Assembly: GCA_019359435.1 (NCBI GenBank)
Contig: JAHHHI010000002.1
Coordinates: 1 to 48,421, forward strand
Length of the DNA stretch: 48,421 bases
From: Kaiparowitsia implicata GSE-PSE-MK54-09C
GTDB taxonomy: Bacteria; Cyanobacteriota; Cyanobacteriia; Elainellales; Elainellaceae
Direction of reading: 5' to 3'
A model generated the notes under the pieces. It did not search any database. It was not told the origin of the DNA and saw only the letters and a program-made list of their open reading frames with translations. Within the stretch, counting starts at the first letter, position 1. Each line of letters opens with the position of its first letter. Positions 8,304 through 16,607 of the stretch are shown one piece after another. The translations under genes were made by a program, and so were the position numbers.

Positions 8304-8855
8304 ATGAGCCAACTCCCTGCATTTCACCCATCTGCTGCCGAGATTTCACGTCATACCCCTGACTCAGAGCCGTGGTTTTACTATTTCGCCTATGGCTCCT
8401 GCATGTGCCCAGTAGACTTGAAGCGATCGCTCGGAGAAGCCACTCATCCCTATGTCATCGGTCACGGAACCCTAAGAGACTATCGACTCGGGTTCTTCCG
8501 GCGATCGCGCTTTCGCAATTGCGGCGTGCTGGATGTGGTGCCAGAGGCTCAAGCCTCGGTCGAGGGGGTGTTGTATCGGCTGCCGATGCGGTTGAGCGAT
8601 CGCCTCGATGAACGAGAAGAGGGCTACACCCACGCGCTGATCACCGTCCAGCATCGGGGTCGCACCTATCGCAACGTCCGCACCTACACCGTGGTCGAAA
8701 AGACCCTCGAAGAACATGCCCCCAACGACTGGTACTTTAACGTGGTGATGCGGGGTGCTACCACCTGTGGGCTTCCAGAGCCTTACTGCTGGCAGTTGTT
8801 CAATCACATGCATCAGCTTCAGCGGCGCAACGTTTCGGCCCTTCGCACCGCCTAA
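8304..8855 (+). CDS. gamma-glutamylcyclotransferase-like protein
   Basis: A 183-residue protein with the family's beta-barrel layout. The substrate-loop signature appears as YFAYGSCM (Tyr30-Met34), where most members have YGSN. Then come RNCGVLDVVP, GVLYRL and an acidic EREEGY segment expected to hold the catalytic Glu. The family cyclises gamma-glutamyl amines or peptides to 5-oxoproline, in glutathione turnover or related pathways. I start at ATG 8304; two in-frame TTG codons just upstream (8295, 8298) are less likely, and no clear ribosome-binding site is seen. It converges on the VWD-like gene at 9031. Asn-to-Cys in the loop is the one odd feature. Confidence 0.85.
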   Translation: MSQLPAFHPSAAEISRHTPDSEPWFYYFAYGSCMCPVDLKRSLGEATHPYVIGHGTLRDYRLGFFRRSRFRNCGVLDVVPEAQASVEGVLYRLPMRLSDRLDEREEGYTHALITVQHRGRTYRNVRTYTVVEKTLEEHAPNDWYFNVVMRGATTCGLPEPYCWQLFNHMHQLQRRNVSALRTA

Positions 8856-9030
8856 AGTCTTAAGTCAGCAAGTCGACACATCTTTACATATTAATTCTCT
8901 AAATCAGAACGACGAATTGTTTGAGGAGGGGGGTGGAAAACTGAGTTCCTCACACGGGGTCGAAGCCTCCTTGCCCCCAGTTATGGCCCAAATTTTCGGA
9001 ATTGATACAACATGCAAAAACGGCGCGGCG

Positions 9031-10527
9031 CTAGAACGGTAGGCGAATACCAGGACGACGACGGCGCGGGATGGGAACCGGAATTCGATCCTGCACCTCA
9101 TCTAAAAGGCGGTCTGTGACTTGATTTAGCACGAGGTTGCCAGCAGCGCTGGCGAAGCTGTTGTCTTGCGTCAGACCTACATCAAAAATGCAGCCTTCTA
9201 AGAACATGGGGTCTACGGCTTCGGCCTGACAGGTGCGCTCGGCGTCACGGACTTGAGTGGGGGTGAGCGATCGCAGCGTCAAAAACGAATTGGGGAAGCC
9301 ACGGTCAGTAAAGGATGCAGTGGTTTGGCCCGGAGCGTAGTCGAATAGTGACTCAGCCGGACTAACGCGCCAGCTATCGGCAAATTCGCGAGACAGTTGC
9401 TCAAAATATAGCGTCTCAGCATCTCTCAACGGAATTGACCGGGGCAGCACACTCGAGAGCAGGTTGCTCACGTTGCCATAGGTCGAGCGGGGTTCGATCA
9501 CCCGACCGCTGCGGGTTTGCATATCGTCTTCGCCCCGAGTGTTGAAGTTGCCAAAAATCCCGGTGTAAAGGGGCAAGCTGGGCATAGTTTGGGCCGCATT
9601 GACCACCACATTGATAAAGGGGAAGTCGCGCCCAGTCGCTAGGCGAATCACCGCTTCTTCTTTTCCTGGCCCGGTAACCGTGTAGTGAATCGTGCCGAGG
9701 CGGGTGATGGTGCCGCCGCGAGGTAGGGTCAGGGTGTTGTCGCGCAGGGTGACGGGTCTGCCGTTGATGCGTAGAGGCGTGCTGGTGTCTGCGTCGGGAA
9801 AATTCTGCACATAGAAGCCAACGCGATCGCCCGCCACATTTAGCGCGACTGCCGTATTCAGCGACAGATCGCGACCGGGCATTCGAGACTGTCGCGCCTG
9901 CACGTCAAACAAACGATCGGCTGACTGCATCAGCACAAATTCCCCCACAGTTTGAAAGCTGTAGCGCAACCCATCAAAGGAAATGATGTGTGGGTCGCCA
10001 TAGCTGGCGGCACTGCTGCTGGGCAGTCCTGCCATAAAATCCGAGGGATTCTCTAACGCTGCGCGCATATTTTCCCAAAAGGCTTGTTCGTCTGGGTTAA
10101 GCGGTGAACCCCCAACGATCGGATCGCCATCCAACAAACGCGAGTCAATATGATGCCCGACTCGGCCTTTAATAATGTCGTTGATGCCGTCAATCGCCTG
10201 CGCCTGCAAAGCGGGATCAAAGCAATCGCTCGGCGAGGTGATGCAGATGGCTACGGCTGCGCCTGCTTCCGCCGCATCCATTGCTGTGGTGGTGCTGATG
10301 ACGCCGCTGCCAACCCCAATTGCCGCTTGGGCTTGAGTGCTGGCCTCAATTACCCGCCGGATGTTGTCTAGGGTTTCGCGAGAGGCCTCGCCAAAATACG
10401 GAGGATAGCCCGCCTGAGCTAGGCTTCGATCGGCACCTGCCATCTGCACGAGCAGCAGCAGTCCACAGGTGATCAGACTCAGCAAGCCATAGGCTAGCCG
10501 TTTGATTGGACGTTGAGGATGGTTCAT
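9031..10527 (-). CDS. secreted von Willebrand factor type D-like domain protein
   Basis: A 498-residue exported protein. A signal peptide spans about residues 1-38 (basic start, then a Leu-rich core, then SLAQA). A linker of ~140 residues follows with two Cys (ICITSPSDC). A VWD-like domain begins at GDPHIISFDGLRYSF, the classic GDPH...FDG start, followed by GEFVLMQS. In the C-terminal half TGIFGNFN matches the usual 'G.CGNFN' motif without its cysteine. Next comes an acidic segment and a Cys-containing tail (RTCQ, LEGCIFDVG), then a basic Pro/Arg-rich end. VWD domains are extracellular adhesion or assembly modules. The function here is unknown. It stands alone, convergent with the gene at 8304. 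Confidence 0.82.
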   Translation of the reverse strand: MNHPQRPIKRLAYGLLSLITCGLLLLVQMAGADRSLAQAGYPPYFGEASRETLDNIRRVIEASTQAQAAIGVGSGVISTTTAMDAAEAGAAVAICITSPSDCFDPALQAQAIDGINDIIKGRVGHHIDSRLLDGDPIVGGSPLNPDEQAFWENMRAALENPSDFMAGLPSSSAASYGDPHIISFDGLRYSFQTVGEFVLMQSADRLFDVQARQSRMPGRDLSLNTAVALNVAGDRVGFYVQNFPDADTSTPLRINGRPVTLRDNTLTLPRGGTITRLGTIHYTVTGPGKEEAVIRLATGRDFPFINVVVNAAQTMPSLPLYTGIFGNFNTRGEDDMQTRSGRVIEPRSTYGNVSNLLSSVLPRSIPLRDAETLYFEQLSREFADSWRVSPAESLFDYAPGQTTASFTDRGFPNSFLTLRSLTPTQVRDAERTCQAEAVDPMFLEGCIFDVGLTQDNSFASAAGNLVLNQVTDRLLDEVQDRIPVPIPRRRRPGIRLPF

Positions 10528-11052
10528 AGCTCAGCCTTATCTACTAACGCGATTGGTGTTGCCCCAAGATGCAGCGGCTGCAACGGCTTTATACTGCCCA
10601 GTCTGGCTAGGGCGATCGCACCTTGCATCGAGACAAATGTGTTAGAGCGATCGCTCCGATGCTTTTCCTGCAAGCCGTTGGGGCAATTGACCTATTGCAG
10701 AGATACAAGCTGCGATCGCACAAATCCGGTTGATCACCCCAGGTGTATGAATTCTTTGCAGAAGCCTGTAGCTGCGGTGCCCCTCGTCGTTGTCTCAGAG
10801 TTCACTTCGGCAAATGCCCAAACCCGTGATGCCGTGTTGTGGTCAGCACGGGTTTGTGTGGTTTCAGATTGGCAGCGCGGGGCGAAACTACGCGATCGCA
10901 CTCACGTCAGGATCGTGCTTTACGCTGACCCTAACTAATGAAAAGAGCGCGCCGCAATGCGGCGCGCTCTTTTCATTAGTTGGGGTCATCAGTTGGGGCT
11001 GCGCATAGCTGACCGATAGACCCGCAAGGCTCAGCAGCAGCAGGAATGGGGA
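10528..11052. other. intergenic region rich in HIP1 sites
   Basis: A 525-bp gap between two minus-strand genes. It contains several GCGATCGC octamers and the long hairpin at 10927-10987. It should carry the promoter for the VWD gene. An open frame on the plus strand exists but has no ribosome-binding site and low-quality composition, so it is not called. Confidence 0.5.
10927..10987. terminator. very long inverted repeat, likely terminator of the M50 protease gene
   Basis: A perfect 23-bp stem (10933-10955 with 10959-10981) closes a 3-nt loop, AAT. Beyond one T/G position the pairing continues for five more base pairs (GACCC with GGGTC). The core is GC-rich (GAGCGCGCCGC) with an A/T-rich base. 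It begins 66 nt downstream of the minus-strand gene ending at 11053. Confidence 0.75.
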
Positions 11053-12165
11053 TTAGGTCGCAACCACTTTTTGCTGAAGTAGGTTGAGAATGGAGGTTTT
11101 CTCTAGCAATCCCAACAGTTCACCGTTATCCTTGACGACCGCAAGTTCAGGGTGTTGATCATCCAACAAGTTGATCACGTCAAGTAGGGAGGTGGTGGCG
11201 GTCACAGTCTGCACTTCGGGCGATCGCACCAGCGACTGCACCGATACATCCCACCAGTCAGTTGTGGAGACCTTCTTCATGTCATCCACCATAATCTCGC
11301 CCGTCAGCTTGCCCGTTTCATCCGTTACTAGGTACTTCTTCCAATCCATCGCGTTGCCAATAATTTTGGTGTTGGCAAACTCTCGCAGTGAACTGGCTGC
11401 CGACACGAGCGGACTGTTGGGAATGATGGCATCTGCCGCTGTGAGGCCGCTGAGCAGGCGCTGCACATTGGCAGCTTGAGAAGACTGCCCTGCATTTTGC
11501 AGAAGGAACCATCCCACCAGCAGCGTCCACACGCTACCAATATTGGATAGCCCCAAGAGCGATGCCAACCCTAACCCAATAGCAATCCAACCAAAGACTT
11601 GGCCGACGCGGCTAGCAAAGGCGATCCCTTTATAAGGTTTGCCCGTGATCTTCCATACAGCAGCTTTGAGGATGTTGCCGCCATCTAGGGGCAGACCCGG
11701 GATCAGGTTAAACAATCCCAGGGCCAAGTTCACATAGGCCAGCAGCGCCACCATCGCGGCCAGTGGGCCAGAAATGCTCGTAAAGGTGCCCACCGCATTG
11801 AGCCAGCCAAATAGGGTAAGGCTGACCAACGGCCCGGCGATCGCCACGCGAAACGATTCACCCGGTGTTTTTGACTCTTCACCCAGGCTAGCCAGCCCGC
11901 CGAAGATAAATAGCGTAATGGAATTAACCTCAATGCCTTGACGCATGGCGACTAGGCTGTGCCCCAGCTCATGCGCCACCACCGAGGCAAACAGCAGCAG
12001 CGCCGTCGTTAGCCCCAGCACCCAAGCCACTAACCCTAATTGGGGAAACTGATAGGCCAACCAAGAGGCGTCGTTCCACGTGATCAACCCCAACACCAGA
12101 AACCAGGAGGGGTTAATAAAGACTGGGATGCCAAAAAGTTTTCCAACCTGAATGCTGCCGTTCAT
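11053..12165 (-). CDS. site-2 protease family metalloprotease with CBS domains (M50)
   Basis: A 370-residue polytopic membrane protein. The zinc motif HELGH lies at residues 65-69 within a membrane segment. The second metal motif LIPGLPLDGG is at 154-163, with an Asp ligand. Further hydrophobic segments lie at about 18-32, 48-62, 108-125, 136-152 and 185-225. The C-terminal ~130 residues contain a CBS pair (weak first repeat, clearer second ending ELAVVKDNGELLGLL). This is the Rip3/SpoIVFB-like class that cleaves substrates within the membrane, with CBS domains sensing nucleotides or energy state. The ATG at 12165 starts the amphipathic IQVGKLFGIPVFINPSW typical of the class. Confidence 0.92.
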   Translation of the reverse strand: MNGSIQVGKLFGIPVFINPSWFLVLGLITWNDASWLAYQFPQLGLVAWVLGLTTALLLFASVVAHELGHSLVAMRQGIEVNSITLFIFGGLASLGEESKTPGESFRVAIAGPLVSLTLFGWLNAVGTFTSISGPLAAMVALLAYVNLALGLFNLIPGLPLDGGNILKAAVWKITGKPYKGIAFASRVGQVFGWIAIGLGLASLLGLSNIGSVWTLLVGWFLLQNAGQSSQAANVQRLLSGLTAADAIIPNSPLVSAASSLREFANTKIIGNAMDWKKYLVTDETGKLTGEIMVDDMKKVSTTDWWDVSVQSLVRSPEVQTVTATTSLLDVINLLDDQHPELAVVKDNGELLGLLEKTSILNLLQQKVVAT

Positions 12166-12580
12166 TGCGTTGCCTCGTTGTAAGTCGAGAGCGATCGTCT
12201 AGGGAAAAGGGCGATCGCTCAAAATTCTGGGTTCAAACCCTGTTTGATTTAGTTCTAGCGTAGCGAATTCCGGCCCTCAATCCATCCGTCTCATAGGGAG
12301 AGATATCCGAATTGTCCCCACACCGACTAGGATGACAATACCAGAGCTTGATTAGGGCTCATGAACTCTTGCCTAAACATTCATGGAGAATAGGTTGCGG
12401 CCATCCCATGGAAACTCCTGTCTAGTTTCAGAGACTGGTTGCGTTAAACAGATAGGCAGAGACTCATGCCTTGCCCCATCTGGGAGAGGTTGAACGCGTG
12501 CGTGGCTTAGTCCACCCTCAACCCAACTGTGTTAACGCTCATGCCATAGAACTCATAGAACCGATTTCTGACATCTGCCT
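12166..12580. other. divergent intergenic region
   Basis: A 415-bp gap between the divergent protease (minus) and HAD (plus) genes. It holds HIP1-type sites near 12190-12220 and no credible frame or strong hairpin. It presumably holds both promoters. A GGGTTCAAACCC stretch near 12228-12239 resembles a tRNA T-loop but lacks the rest of a tRNA. Confidence 0.5.
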
Positions 12581-13234
12581 GTGAACTTGATCTTGTTTGA
12601 TTTTGATGGCACCATTGCCGATTCGTTTGATGTCATTCTCCACATCACGAATCGACTTGCGAAGGAGTTTGGCTATGAGCCCGCCAGCCCAGCTCAAATT
12701 AAGCAACTGCAGAACCTTAACTCCCGCGAAATTATCAAGCACTTGCAGATTCCCGTTTATAAGCTGCCGTTTCTGCTGCGGCGGCTCAAAAGCGAGATGA
12801 ATCAAGAAATTCACTCCCTTGATCCGATTCCGGGTGTGAAGGCTGTGCTCGAACAGATTCATCAGCAGGGCTATCGATTGGGGATTGTCACTTCAAACAC
12901 AGAATCAAACGTCCGCATTTTTCTGCAGCGGCATGGGATGGAGGCGTTGTTTGAGCTGCTCCATGGCGAAGTGATGTTGTTTGGCAAAGCGCGGGTGCTG
13001 ACGCAGGTGCTGCGTCGTCAGAGCCTATCGGTGGCTTCGGTGGTGTATGTGGGGGATGAAACCCGCGATGTAGAAGCGGCCAAAAAGGTGGGGATGAAGG
13101 TGGTGGCGGTGGACTGGGGGTTTAATTCTCATCATGCGCTCCAAGATGTAGAACCGGATGCGCTGGTGAGCAACCCGATGGACTTGCTAGGGGCGATCGC
13201 CCGCCTCAGTCCTCCTTCCTCGCCGCTGGGTTAA
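12581..13234 (+). CDS. HAD-family hydrolase (phosphoglycolate phosphatase-like)
   Basis: A 217-residue cytoplasmic protein starting with GTG 12581. Motif I is LFDFDGTIADS (nucleophile Asp7, acid/base Asp9). A helical cap spans about residues 18-85. Motif II is GIVTSNTES, a Lys occurs in FGKARV, and motif IV is VYVGDETRDVEAAKK. Length and cap type fit the Gph/PGP subfamily, which dephosphorylates small phosphates; Gph itself removes 2-phosphoglycolate made by Rubisco oxygenation. The exact substrate is not determinable. Its last 29 bp overlap the 3' end of rsmA on the opposite strand. Confidence 0.88.
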   Translation: MNLILFDFDGTIADSFDVILHITNRLAKEFGYEPASPAQIKQLQNLNSREIIKHLQIPVYKLPFLLRRLKSEMNQEIHSLDPIPGVKAVLEQIHQQGYRLGIVTSNTESNVRIFLQRHGMEALFELLHGEVMLFGKARVLTQVLRRQSLSVASVVYVGDETRDVEAAKKVGMKVVAVDWGFNSHHALQDVEPDALVSNPMDLLGAIARLSPPSSPLG

Positions 13235-14150
13235 CGGCCTCAGGGCTAGGCTCTTGCCATAGCGTATTGCTAAGCGCGACCCAGTCAGCCACGCTGATCT
13301 CTTCGGCTCTGGCAGTGGGTTTAATGGCTAGGGTGTGCAAAATCTCTTCTAGACGATCGCGCGATACCACTGATTGCAGGTTATTCCGCAGCATTTTGCG
13401 GCGGGTTGCAAACCCTAGGCGCACCAGCCGATCGAGAAAGGCAGGGGCGATCGCCTGGGGCTCAAACAGTCGGGGCGTCAGCCGCACCACCGCTGAATCT
13501 ACCTTAGGTGCAGGCTTAAAGGCTTTGGCCGGCACCGCACAAACCCACTCGCACTCTGCCAAATATTGCACCCGCACCGTTAACCCTCCAAAATCCTTAT
13601 TGCCGGGTTTGGCACACAGCCGTTGCGCTACCTCCTGTTGCACGAGCAGCACAATGCTATCGAATGGGTGAGCATTCGGCTGAGCGATCGTGCCTAGCAG
13701 GCGCATTAAAATCTCGCCCGTAATGTTGTAGGGAATATTGGCAACCACCTTATTGGGCTGGGCGAATGTGGGATGGTCGACTAGGGTGGCCGCTAGGTCG
13801 AGCTGTAGAATATCGGCTTCTAGTAGCAAAAAATTGTCTGCTGTGGCAAAGGTTTGGCGCAGCAGTTGGCACAAATCGCGGTCAATTTCTACTGCAACGA
13901 CCGCGGCTGCGAGAGGCAGCAGGCGCCGAGTCAGGGCACCCCTACCGGGGCCAATCTCCAAAACGCGATCGCCCGGTGATGATTCCTCAGGAGTAACGGA
14001 AGTAGTGGGAGCATCCCCCGACTCTGCACCTGCATCGGGCCGCGTCAGGGCCGTCCTCCTCGATAATGCAGCAGCCCGCACAATCTGCTGCAGCGCAGCT
14101 TCACTAGTCAGCCAGTGCTGGGCAAACTGTTTTCGGGGTCGGTGAGCCAT
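13206..14150 (-). CDS. rsmA: 16S rRNA (adenine-1518/1519-N6,N6)-dimethyltransferase
   Basis: A 314-residue cytoplasmic rRNA methyltransferase that dimethylates two adjacent adenines in helix 45 of 16S rRNA. The N-terminus RKQFAQHWL fits the usual RKRFGQHFL. Motif I is VLEIGPGRGALT, followed by VVAVEIDRDL and the catalytic NIPYNIT (N-x-P-Y). The C-terminal domain has the usual FKPAPKVDSAVV and TRRKMLRNNL. Compared with standard members there is an extra ~30-residue Thr/Ser/Pro-rich insertion between the first helix and motif I (about residues 30-60). The 3' end overlaps the HAD gene tail-to-tail. Confidence 0.95.
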   Translation of the reverse strand: MAHRPRKQFAQHWLTSEAALQQIVRAAALSRRTALTRPDAGAESGDAPTTSVTPEESSPGDRVLEIGPGRGALTRRLLPLAAAVVAVEIDRDLCQLLRQTFATADNFLLLEADILQLDLAATLVDHPTFAQPNKVVANIPYNITGEILMRLLGTIAQPNAHPFDSIVLLVQQEVAQRLCAKPGNKDFGGLTVRVQYLAECEWVCAVPAKAFKPAPKVDSAVVRLTPRLFEPQAIAPAFLDRLVRLGFATRRKMLRNNLQSVVSRDRLEEILHTLAIKPTARAEEISVADWVALSNTLWQEPSPEAVNPAARKED

Positions 14151-14306
14151 GTCAATACACTCGGAAGCGGTCTCAACTCTACGGATCTACAGACTCAAAC
14201 CCAGAATATGGAATCTCTAAAATCACCATCCAACGAGTTGAGAAAACCTACTATTCAGAGGTGGTTCAGAGGCAGTATTGCTGCGTGTCAACTATCCCCG
14301 GCGGCC

Positions 14307-14642
14307 TTAATTTGCGAGGCTATTGTGGCTGAGGGGCACCAGGTCGCCTTGGTGAGTCAGCCCTAACCACATGGCGGCTTGGGACTGAATCGGCTGCCCC
14401 GTGAGGGCACAGGTCTCAGGCTGTTGGGCGATCGCCTCAAAGCTAGCTCGAATGTCATCGCGGGATAGCCTAGCGGGCGCGGCCCCCGCCTTTTGCTGCA
14501 CATAGTTCCATAAAATATCGCGAATCAGCGCCTGATACCCCTGACTGCCCGCCAACGCCTTTAGATGTTCTTTCAGTTCTCGCTCCAAACGGATGCTGGT
14601 CACATCCATCTCAGTTGTTGAGGTTCGGTGTATCGTCGGCAT
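14307..14642 (-). CDS. small ribbon-helix-helix-like protein
   Basis: A 111-residue protein. The N-terminal segment TSIRLERELKEHLKALA followed by a helix with QALIRDILWNYVQQ looks like a beta strand plus two helices, as in ribbon-helix-helix DNA-binding proteins. The C-terminal half has ETCALTGQPI and LGLTHQGDLVPLS, a conserved-looking segment of unknown role. I chose ATG 14642 because GGAGG lies about 8 nt upstream; an in-frame TTG at 14657 would overlap that site. It lies downstream of psaM on the other strand and is not obviously in an operon. It could be a small transcriptional regulator; confidence in function is low. Confidence 0.72.
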   Translation of the reverse strand: MPTIHRTSTTEMDVTSIRLERELKEHLKALAGSQGYQALIRDILWNYVQQKAGAAPARLSRDDIRASFEAIAQQPETCALTGQPIQSQAAMWLGLTHQGDLVPLSHNSLAN

Positions 14643-15347
14643 GCTCTCATCCTCCAAAACGGTTCACGGGAAACGGTTTAAGCCAGTCGGCTCAACAGGG
14701 GCTCGCTGCTTCATCCACCCAGGCATGCTCTCATCTGAGGGCTGTTAGGGGCTTCAGAGATACGGCGGGGCGGCTCGGCGGTTTCTTCAGTTGGTTCAGC
14801 ACCCCATTGTGGCAGTGCCGAGGGGCAATGCCGAGGCATTCAAGCCGAGCTGTCGTATTACAAGTGTAGTATCTCAGACTCAAAATGCACTGTCTTAATC
14901 TGCCCGAGATGAATGGGCGATCGCCCCTACTCTCCCAACTGCCATTCTCAATTGCCGTTGAATTGAATAGTTGAGGCTGTTGTGGCTCATCGATTTAGAA
15001 CATTGTCGCAGAGTGCGCCCTAGAAACTGAGCGGCAGCAACTGTCGCCCGGATCATCATGTCCAGAATTGGCATGAGGGTCACGCAGTCCCGCCAGGCCT
15101 GCTCCACCAAAATGGGGCACCTAGGGCCTGCAGATGTCTCGCATGGATGAGGATCTGCGCGTGCCAACTGCTTTTGTCTACTCTAGGCTCTTGAGCCTGA
15201 ATGTTACAGTCTGTGACAGGATGCCCCAGAAGCTCACGATTTACCTGAAATTGGTTACGGATAGTGTTGGCTGTCATTGCTTCAGAGTGCTGAAGCCTCA
15301 GCTATCGCTTATGACTTAGTGAACTGAATTTATGGAGTGATTTGCAC
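14643..15347. other. divergent intergenic region upstream of psaM
   Basis: A 705-bp gap between the divergent RHH-like gene and psaM. It presumably contains both promoters. The 14-bp string GGCATGCTCTCATC, which spans the RHH start codon at 14638-14651, recurs at 14722-14735. A HIP1 site lies near 14917. No credible gene was found; a 61-codon frame ending at 15319 has no ribosome-binding site. Confidence 0.5.
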
Positions 15348-15443
15348 ATGGTACTGTCAGATACTCAAATTTTTGCGGCTCTAGTGATTGCTCTATTGCC
15401 AGCCGTGATGGCGTTTCGCCTTTCTACAGAACTTTACAAATAG
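15348..15443 (+). CDS. psaM: photosystem I reaction centre subunit XII
   Basis: A 31-residue single-span thylakoid membrane protein, exactly the usual PsaM length. The peptide starts MVLSDTQIFAALVIALLPA and ends FRLSTELYK, matching PsaM at nearly every position I recall (MALSDTQI...FRLSTELYK). PsaM sits near PsaB and PsaI and contributes to PSI trimer stability in cyanobacteria. GGAG lies 10 nt before the ATG. It is monocistronic, followed 58 nt later by a strong hairpin terminator. Light-responsive regulation is expected from the family, but no specific site was identified. Confidence 0.95.
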   Translation: MVLSDTQIFAALVIALLPAVMAFRLSTELYK

Positions 15444-15501
15444 CGCGTCTATTCTGTGTGCTTAATTGTGGGTTTTGGGTATTCTCTTGAATAGGATTTC
15501 T

Positions 15502-15540
15502 ACCAAGTGACATGGCGCAATCAGCACCATGTCACTTGGT
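15502..15540 (+). terminator. terminator hairpin after psaM
   Basis: A perfect 14-bp stem (ACCAAGTGACATGG with its complement) closes an 11-nt loop, followed by GTTTATAG. It lies 58 nt downstream of the psaM stop codon. Confidence 0.75.
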
Positions 15541-16147
15541 GTTTATAGATATCTAATACTCATAGATATTTGGTTATAGATATTTAGGTGGATAGTGAGT
15601 AGGATGAATTGACGCTGATTTTAGATCGCCCTATTCCCCTAAAATGCTTATCGCCTTGATTGGGGGCTAAATTAAATACAAATAAATTCCCCAGCTATTC
15701 ACGGCTCAAACGACTCAGAGATCAAAGCTTGGCTTTTAATTCTGTGAGGCGTCAGGGAATCTAAAGGTTGAATCTAGGGTTCAAGCCCAGGTATGGCTAG
15801 GGTCATAGAAACGCCGCACTCGCCGCTATGCGTGAATTTAGTACCGCTCAGAGTTTGGATTTTAGCGACGGGTGCAACAAAGTTTGATGTAGTTTGAGGG
15901 CCGTTGTTATCAGCTTTTCTTACTTTTCTTAAAGTCTTTGTAGCTAAAATCGTTAGCGACTATTTTCCCAGAAGATTTTGGGCAAAATTTTATATATTTG
16001 CAGGTTTTTCTGGTCTCTAGGCTCATGCTTTTCCCAATTCGGGGTTATAAAATGCCAGGATAGTGGCAGGATATGGGTTGACTACTTTATCCCTCGATAT
16101 TCTGCCCTCTAGACCCCTCTCGCCTTTTCATGTAGGAACCGTTTGTT
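15541..16147. other. AT-rich intergenic region
   Basis: About 600 bp with lower GC than its surroundings. Near 15545-15590 a motif like ATAGATAT(C/T)T recurs three times at roughly 17-bp spacing. Further right there are T-rich stretches (15915-16000) that may belong to the promoter of the gene at 16148. No gene was seen. Confidence 0.5.
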
Positions 16148-16576
16148 ATGCCCGCGACTCAACCCCTTCTGGCTTCACCCAATTCTGCTGAGCGGGTGCA
16201 TCGCCCTATGGTTCGGCGGCGACCTAAGCACATCAAACGGTCAGGCCATCGAGCGATCGCCCTTGAAGCCAGCATCAAGCTAGCCACCAATACAATTTTT
16301 GCTGCCTTGGCGATGGTAGCCTTTGTCAAGCTGCTGCCTCAGGCGCAGGCGCAAAGCCAGAGCCTAGATCTGCTGACTCAGGATGTTGCAGTGGTAAGCA
16401 ATCGAGTAGAACAGCTCCAACATCGCTTTGATCGCCACTTTGACCCCCAACAAGCGCAGAGTGTGATGCAAGAGCAAAGCAACCGGGTTGCGGCTGACCA
16501 GATTCAAGTGATTTGGATGACCCCCGATCAGTCGCAAGCGGCTCAGCCCGCGTCTAGCTACTCGGGTATGAACTAG
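16148..16576 (+). CDS. bitopic membrane protein with short coiled coil
   Basis: A 142-residue protein of unknown function. A basic cytoplasmic N-terminus (VRRRPKHIKRSGHR) precedes one membrane segment at about residues 48-66 (TIFAALAMVAFVKLL). A heptad-like stretch follows (DLLTQDVAVVSNRVEQLQHRF, about 75-98), then a polar Gln-rich tail. This topology (short basic cytoplasmic end, one span, periplasmic coiled coil) resembles FtsL/FtsB/DivIC-type division proteins, but I see no sequence identity to those families, so the resemblance is structural only. It lies 31 bp upstream of the gene at 16608, almost certainly co-transcribed. Confidence 0.78.
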   Translation: MPATQPLLASPNSAERVHRPMVRRRPKHIKRSGHRAIALEASIKLATNTIFAALAMVAFVKLLPQAQAQSQSLDLLTQDVAVVSNRVEQLQHRFDRHFDPQQAQSVMQEQSNRVAADQIQVIWMTPDQSQAAQPASSYSGMN

Positions 16577-16607
16577 GAAACGTCTCTTTCGCCCAGACCC
16601 ATCGGTC

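Noticed and set aside
10513-10938. 141-codon plus-strand frame opposite the VWD gene promoter
   Set aside because: Cys/Arg/Ser-rich shadow composition, no ribosome-binding site, ends inside the long hairpin.
12228-12239. T-loop-like GGGTTCAAACCC suggesting a tRNA
   Set aside because: No acceptor, D or anticodon arms can be built around it.
15134-15319. 61-codon frame just upstream of psaM
   Set aside because: No ribosome-binding site, Cys/Val/Leu-mixed composition without features; more likely the psaM promoter region.
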